This document shows, in pieces, positions 5,850 to 9,649 of a DNA stretch of 9,649 nt (its first letter is position 1; each line of letters starts with the position of its first letter). The position numbers and the translations under genes were made by a program. The notes below the pieces were generated by a model. It was given only the letters and a program-made list of their open reading frames with translations. It was not told the DNA's origin and searched no databases. Origin of the DNA: Enterobacterales bacterium (GTDB lineage: Bacteria; Pseudomonadota; Gammaproteobacteria; Enterobacterales; Succinivibrionaceae); contig CAAGDP010000125.1 in NCBI GenBank assembly GCA_900768635.1, positions 1 through 9,649 of the forward strand, in the 5' to 3' direction.

Positions 5850-6300
5850 AACTAACTCATATGCCTTAGGATTTTCTGTTAATCCTTCAGGAATCCTTTA
5901 CCTGTAAACCAACAATAAAAAACACATAACCAGATCTCAGAGTGAAATTGAAGAGGTTATAAATTGTAACTTCAAAGTCTTATAATTTAAACTGATAAGA
6001 CTCCTGATCTGTTCACTATTCCAAATATTAGACTTTGAGAATTTTAACATATAAATACTCCTCTTGTTAAATTTCAGTAATGTTCCTAATCACTTTTTTG
6101 ACAAAGTTCCAAAAATTGCCTGCGGTTGCTGATTTCATCTGCCCTGATCAGTCAAAAAATATCCTCGATCTGGATATCTGCTGTAAAAAATCTGCCTACG
6201 ACGGTAAATCCAACTTTCTGTCAAATTTGCTATGTATCACCATCTTTAAAAAATTTTTTTGATGTTAAAATCATCAATGATCTACAGAGAGGATTTAGAT
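5850..6300. other. AT-rich intergenic region between divergent pilin and Sel1 genes
   Basis: These 451 bases should hold the promoters of the minus-strand pilin gene and the plus-strand Sel1/LRR operon. I see no gene; short plus-strand open frames around 6080-6368 lack ribosome binding sites and overlap the Sel1 start. Visible structure includes AGGATT/AATCCT arms (5868-5873 and 5881-5886) in the probable pilin leader, a set of AGTCTTAT-type inverted repeats (5976-6038) and a TATAAT (5981-5986) lacking a good -35. A TTGACA (6098-6103) has no -10 at normal spacing. No promoter here can be assigned with confidence. Confidence 0.55.
5976..6002. repeat. Inverted repeat AGTCTTAT / ATAAGACT around a TATAAT box
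   Basis: Perfect 8-bp arms lie at 5976-5983 and 5995-6002 with an 11-bp AT-rich centre. A further related copy in inverse orientation, AGACTTTG (6031-6038), pairs with CAAAGTCT at 5973-5980. There is no T-run, so it is not a terminator. Placement in the divergent intergenic region suggests a regulator binding site. Confidence 0.4.
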
Positions 6301-7908
6301 ATGAAGAAATATACTCCCCGTCTTGTAAAAAATTCTTCTGCACCAAAGGAATCTCCGGAAACCATTGAGGAATGCTGTCGGCTTTTGACAGCCAATATCA
6401 CCAAAAAAGCCGCAGAAATTCTGCAGAAATTAGCTCAGGAAGGAAATCCTAAAGCTTGTTTTATGCTCTCGGAGCTTTATGAACGGGGAACTGGAGTAAA
6501 AAAAGATTATCAGAAATTTCTAGACTGGCTCAGCCGGGCTGTAGAACTTCAGGATCCTGACGCCGAAGTTAAATTTGCAACTATGATCGCACCTTTTCAC
6601 ACTCCCGGCAAATTTGACTATCGTGCCTGCGCCAGAGAACTCTCCAAAGCTGTCAGTCATAAGAATCCCCGGGCCATGCTTGAACTCGGGAAACTGTACT
6701 TCTCAGGTCATGGAGTAACCAAGGATCATCAGGAAGGACGGAAACTTATTGAGGAGGCAGCCGCACTTGATCCCGGGATTAATGCCTGTGAAATGATTGG
6801 CACCTGTCTCTACAGTGAAGGACTCACCCGGGAAGCATATCCTCTCCTCAAGGATGCCTTTAATCAGGGATGTTATGAAGTCAGCGGTATGCTGTCCGCC
6901 TACTATATGCGGGGATTATGCGGAGTAACAGAAAATCTGGAAAAAGCCTACGGTATTCTTAAACAGGGAGCCAACTGCAATAACGGACTGTCAGAATATA
7001 TTCTGGGTATTTATTACCGGGAAAATGCTGACGTGAAGCGCATGATCCACTACTTCAGTCAATCCCATCTCCACAAATTCCCGGAGGCAGCCTATGAACT
7101 GGCCAATGCCATCCTGAAAACCAGGCCGGCGGGAAGTTCCGACCGGCAGCAGGCTTTTCGTCTGATCCGGGAAGCTGCAACCTACCCTTGTCTTAACCAT
7201 GTTGATGCACTTGCTGATTTAGGCACCCTTTATTGTGAAGGCATCGGTACTGTTAAAAATCCTGCTCAGGGAATGGAAACCTTTGAGGAAGTGCTTAAAC
7301 TTAACAGTGAACATACAGTGGCGCTCTTCGGTCTTGCCTGCTGTCTTCTTTACGGCAGGGGCTGTAAACAGGATGTAAGCCGGGGACTGGAGCTGCTGAA
7401 AAAAGCCAGCGATTTGGGAGACTGTCATGCCACATCGGAACTCTGCTCCCTGTATAATCTCGGAACCTTCCTGCCTCAGGATGAAGAACAGTTTAATGCA
7501 TATCTGAAAAAATCCGCATCTCAGGGGGATGACAGTGCCTGCTTCCGTCTGTATGAAATCCATAAGAATAATAATGATCAGGAACAGGCTCAGAAATATC
7601 TTAATCAGGCTTTTAATCTGGGATGTCAGAAAGCCGTCAGCGAAAAATGCCGTCTGATCAGGGAGGGACTGGAAGTATCTGATGTAGAGTACAATACGGC
7701 AGCTATGGCCAACGACTGTTTCTGCCGGCTGAATACGGACTACATTAAGCTCCCGCTCCGGGATAATGATTCCCTGGATGATGCCTATGAAAATGTCCGG
7801 GCTATGCTGGCAGCCAGACTTCGCCTGGGGTTACCGTCTGATCCTGCAGACTTCCTGAGTTTTGATGAAGATGATCTTGCGGACATACCTCTGGTAAATA
7901 AAGTATAA
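6301..7908 (+). CDS. Sel1-like repeat (SLR) protein
   Basis: The 535-residue protein consists mostly of Sel1-like repeats, TPR-related helical pairs that mediate protein-protein contacts. Clear units are near 48-83 (AxxxLSELYERGTGVKKD), 121-156 (LGKLYFSGHGVTKD), 300-336 (LGTLYCEGIGTVKN), 338-373 (CCLLYGRGCKQD) and 409-441, with more degenerate units between, about ten or more in total. No signal peptide, lipobox or membrane segment is visible, so the protein should be cytosolic unless exported by a dedicated system. The last 70-80 residues are non-repetitive and end in an acidic stretch (FDEDDLADIP). I chose the ATG at 6301 because AGAGAGGA ends 7 nt upstream; an in-frame ATG at 6259 lacks such a site. 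The LRR gene follows after 33 bp in the same direction, suggesting an operon. SLR proteins act in signalling, envelope processes or host interaction; the role here is unknown. Confidence 0.9.
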   Translation: MKKYTPRLVKNSSAPKESPETIEECCRLLTANITKKAAEILQKLAQEGNPKACFMLSELYERGTGVKKDYQKFLDWLSRAVELQDPDAEVKFATMIAPFHTPGKFDYRACARELSKAVSHKNPRAMLELGKLYFSGHGVTKDHQEGRKLIEEAAALDPGINACEMIGTCLYSEGLTREAYPLLKDAFNQGCYEVSGMLSAYYMRGLCGVTENLEKAYGILKQGANCNNGLSEYILGIYYRENADVKRMIHYFSQSHLHKFPEAAYELANAILKTRPAGSSDRQQAFRLIREAATYPCLNHVDALADLGTLYCEGIGTVKNPAQGMETFEEVLKLNSEHTVALFGLACCLLYGRGCKQDVSRGLELLKKASDLGDCHATSELCSLYNLGTFLPQDEEQFNAYLKKSASQGDDSACFRLYEIHKNNNDQEQAQKYLNQAFNLGCQKAVSEKCRLIREGLEVSDVEYNTAAMANDCFCRLNTDYIKLPLRDNDSLDDAYENVRAMLAARLRLGLPSDPADFLSFDEDDLADIPLVNKV

Positions 7909-7929
7909 TACACAGGTTTTTAGCCATAT

Positions 7930-7933
7930 GAGG
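7930..7933 (+). promoter_or_regulatory. Ribosome binding site of the LRR gene
   Basis: GAGG lies 8 nt before the ATG at 7942 and is the likely functional site. A second purine-rich match, GGAGG (7937-7941), abuts the start codon with no spacing and cannot serve that ATG efficiently. Confidence 0.6.
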
Positions 7934-7941
7934 TCCGGAGG

Positions 7942-9177
7942 ATGAATAACCAGAACAGCTATTTTCTCAACAGTCCTGAGGATATAACTGACGAATTACG
8001 GGTAAAAATCGCCACCGGAACCCTGCGTGAACTTACGATTAACTACAGTCTCAAGATCACCGGCAAAGAAGATAACTGGAGTAATTCCCCATTTTCCGGT
8101 GCAACAACCGTTCGTCGCATCAGTTATCCTGTTTATCTGGGAAAAAACTGCCGGAGTGTAGCCGGGCTTTTTGCCGGTTGCTCCTCTCTGGAAGAAATTC
8201 CGCAACTTGATACCAGTCGCATTAATAACTTCAGTTATTTTGCCCAGAACTGTTGTCGCCTGAAAAAAGTTCCTCTCCTTAATACCTCCTGTGTGACAAC
8301 TCTGAAAAACTGTTTTGCCAGCTGTTTTGAGCTTCAGGAAATTCCGGCCTTCGACACCCGTAATGTTACCGACTTCTCCTATGCATTCTCCGGATGTCAT
8401 AAACTGCATACCATTCCCCTGCTGGACACTGGCCGGGGTGAAAATTTTGAATGTATGCTTGAAAGCTGTTTCTCTCTAGAGGAGATCCCTGATCTGAACA
8501 CCTCCCATGCCCAAAACCTAAACAGTATGTTTTTCTGCTGCGTAAAACTGCAAAAAATTCCCGTACTTCCTTTGCATAATGCCCGGGAAGCCATGTCCAT
8601 GTTTGACAGTTGCGAAAGTCTTACTGCAATTCCTCCCCTTAATCTGGATCAGGTAAGAAAAGTAGCTATGATGTTCAATTCCTGCAGTAATGTCCGGGAA
8701 ATTGGTATGATAAACCTGCCGGAAGCTATTGATATCTCCCATCTTTTTGCCCAGTGTTCCAAATTGTCTAGAATATCCGGGATTAATGCTCCTCAGGCAG
8801 TTATTGCCAAAAATCTTTTTGCCGGCTGTACTGAACTCTGGAAACTTCCCCAGCTTAATCTTAAAAAAGCCTGTGAAATGTCAGAATTATGTGCAGATTG
8901 CCAATCACTCCAGGAAGTGCAGGAAGAAGTATTTCCTGCAGTACAAAATTTAGATCATGCTTTCAGTGGCTGTCTTAAGCTGGAACAGTTTCCATCATGG
9001 AGAACTCCGGCTGTTATTAATATGACGGGAATGTTTCAGGGTTGTACATCTCTCCGGGAAGTAGGAGAACTTAACGATGATCATGCCGAACTTACCACTG
9101 ATATGTACCGGGATTGTCCTGCACTTCACCACCGGCCTTTCTCATCCCTTAAAAATATGTTTCGCCGGAAAGACTAG
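7942..9177 (+). CDS. BspA/DUF285-type leucine-rich-repeat protein with periodic cysteines
   Basis: The product has 411 residues. After an N-terminal region of about 65 residues, fourteen repeats of exactly 24 residues fill the protein. The repeat pattern is approximately F-x-x-C-x-x-L-x-x-I-P-x-L-D/N-T-x-x-A/V-x-N-F/L/M-x-x-M. The cysteine is invariant at 80, 104, 128 and every 24 residues to 392. This resembles BspA/DUF285 LRR proteins, which form a solenoid and usually mediate adhesion or protein binding. Unlike most of those proteins it has no signal peptide, lipobox, membrane anchor or sorting motif, so it appears cytosolic or exported by a non-Sec route. The C-terminus is short and basic (SLKNMFRRKD). 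It probably shares a transcript with the Sel1 gene 33 bp upstream, pairing two scaffold-type proteins. Function is unknown; an effector or an intracellular binding platform are both possible. Confidence 0.88.
   Translation: MNNQNSYFLNSPEDITDELRVKIATGTLRELTINYSLKITGKEDNWSNSPFSGATTVRRISYPVYLGKNCRSVAGLFAGCSSLEEIPQLDTSRINNFSYFAQNCCRLKKVPLLNTSCVTTLKNCFASCFELQEIPAFDTRNVTDFSYAFSGCHKLHTIPLLDTGRGENFECMLESCFSLEEIPDLNTSHAQNLNSMFFCCVKLQKIPVLPLHNAREAMSMFDSCESLTAIPPLNLDQVRKVAMMFNSCSNVREIGMINLPEAIDISHLFAQCSKLSRISGINAPQAVIAKNLFAGCTELWKLPQLNLKKACEMSELCADCQSLQEVQEEVFPAVQNLDHAFSGCLKLEQFPSWRTPAVINMTGMFQGCTSLREVGELNDDHAELTTDMYRDCPALHHRPFSSLKNMFRRKD
8149..9117 (+). repeat. Fourteen tandem 72-bp coding repeats
   Basis: Within the LRR gene the encoded 24-residue unit recurs without a single insertion or deletion. 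At DNA level the copies are well diverged, so this is an old array under protein-level selection, not a recent expansion. Boundaries are approximate; the cysteine codons begin at 8179 and recur every 72 bp to 9115. Confidence 0.85.
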
Positions 9178-9181
9178 CACC

Positions 9182-9213
9182 ATCAGAAGCTGATTTATGT
9201 TCGCTTTTATTTT
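9182..9213 (+). terminator. Weak candidate terminator after the LRR gene
   Basis: A short stem, ATCAG (9182-9186) and CTGAT (9190-9194), five bases after the stop is followed by a T-rich but interrupted tract. The stem is too short to be convincing, and it also overlaps a region that may be a minus-strand gene relic. Confidence 0.2.
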
Positions 9214-9271
9214 GTGAAAATCATCAGTCCGAAAAGAAGACCGGCTGATCTGCGGTTTACCCATGGATCAC

Positions 9272-9649
9272 TCATAAGCAGTATGCTCCGTCAATCTTAC
9301 AGCCATAATGCCTTGACTTATTCAGTCTCCGGTGATGATATTTTACCTGCCGGAATTTTAAATCCCTGTAACCACTCAGTACTTTCATGACAATATCATT
9401 TCCTGTTTGGGCGTATGGGATTATTTCCATTGGCAATATGGCATGAGTCTTCCCGAAAGCACTGCATTTGACCCGGAGAACTCTAAGTTCTACGACATCC
9501 TTACCATTACAGGATTTATAACACCGGACATAATATGAGTGTTTTTTCAGAATACCGTTTTCACAGCATGGAGATTTTATAAATACCCGATCGTTGAACA
9601 AATGTTTGATCAACTTATCGTAAATTTTTTGAGTTAACTCTTTGTAATA
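9272..9649 (-). pseudogene. DUF6431-like zinc-finger protein, partial and probably degenerate
   Basis: The minus-strand frame stays open to the right edge, so its 5' end lies outside the window; a TTG at 9611-9613 is only an internal candidate start. About 125 residues are visible. The pattern SPCCENG...H...Y.R, then LRVLRVKCSAFGKTHAILP and IIPY, resembles DUF6431, a zinc-finger domain often met near transposase genes. In this family the second metal pair is normally CxxC before GKTHALLP. Here the second cysteine is replaced by F (CSAF), which should impair zinc binding. After the IIPYA segment the frame ends in a tail that does not resemble the family, while other minus-strand frames below 9330 read protein-like, suggesting frameshifts. 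I interpret it as a decaying mobile-element-associated gene. The family call is from memory of the motif and moderately sure. Confidence 0.55.

Noticed and set aside
6098..6103. TTGACA as a -35 box for the Sel1 operon
   Set aside because: Perfect hexamer, but no acceptable -10 at 16-18 bp spacing; the sequence there is GC-rich.
6080..6262. Plus-strand 60-residue open frame before the Sel1 gene
   Set aside because: No ribosome binding site, biased AT-rich residues and no motif; ends in a low-complexity AAAATTTTTT tract.
6259..6300. ATG at 6259 as start of the Sel1 protein
   Set aside because: Lacks a Shine-Dalgarno, whereas the ATG at 6301 is preceded at normal distance by AGAGAGGA.
7943..9177. 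CRISPR array or recent tandem DNA repeat in the LRR gene
   Set aside because: The 72-bp periodicity is at protein level only; the DNA copies are diverged and lie in one intact reading frame with no spacer structure.

Overview
The window looks like the chromosome of a gammaproteobacterium of moderate to low GC. The main support is a compact endA-rsmE-ruvX cluster, which recalls the enterobacterial endA-rsmE-gshB-yqgE-yqgF order but lacks the two middle genes. An MSHA-like type IV pilin points the same way. The loss of gshB, together with Sel1-repeat and BspA-type leucine-rich-repeat genes, would suit a host-associated anaerobe such as a member of Succinivibrionaceae (Aeromonadales). That placement is an inference, not something the sequence proves.

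Layout: 1-305 is an AT-rich, apparently non-coding leader. 306-2519 (+) encodes a 737-residue N6-adenine DNA methyltransferase with two N-terminal helix-turn-helix segments and no visible nuclease domain or restriction partner. 2520-2919 holds a compact unit: a sigma70-like promoter whose -10 box sits inside a 22-bp inverted repeat, a terminator-like hairpin just ahead of the ribosome binding site, a 54-residue secreted peptide (2709-2873), and a strong intrinsic terminator. 2920-3214 carries a good promoter for the next operon and a possible decayed minus-strand relic. 3215-5106 (+) is endA-rsmE-ruvX: a secreted DNA endonuclease, a 16S rRNA m3U methyltransferase and a pre-16S rRNA nuclease-like protein. 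5202-5849 (-) is a lone type IV prepilin converging on ruvX, with its own strong terminator. 5850-6300 is non-coding and rich in inverted repeats. 6301-7908 and 7942-9177 (+) form a probable two-gene operon: a Sel1-repeat protein and a leucine-rich-repeat protein with fourteen cysteines spaced exactly 24 residues apart. 9272-9649 (-) is the 3' part of a DUF6431-like zinc-finger gene, probably a mobile-element relic, running off the right edge.

Working together: endA-rsmE-ruvX is housekeeping. The methyltransferase, the small secreted peptide, the lone pilin and the Sel1/LRR pair look like accessory genes inserted around it. The most unusual items are the HTH-HTH-methyltransferase fusion, the attenuator-like leader of the small secreted peptide, and the Sel1-LRR pair with its perfectly periodic cysteine ladder and no export signal.
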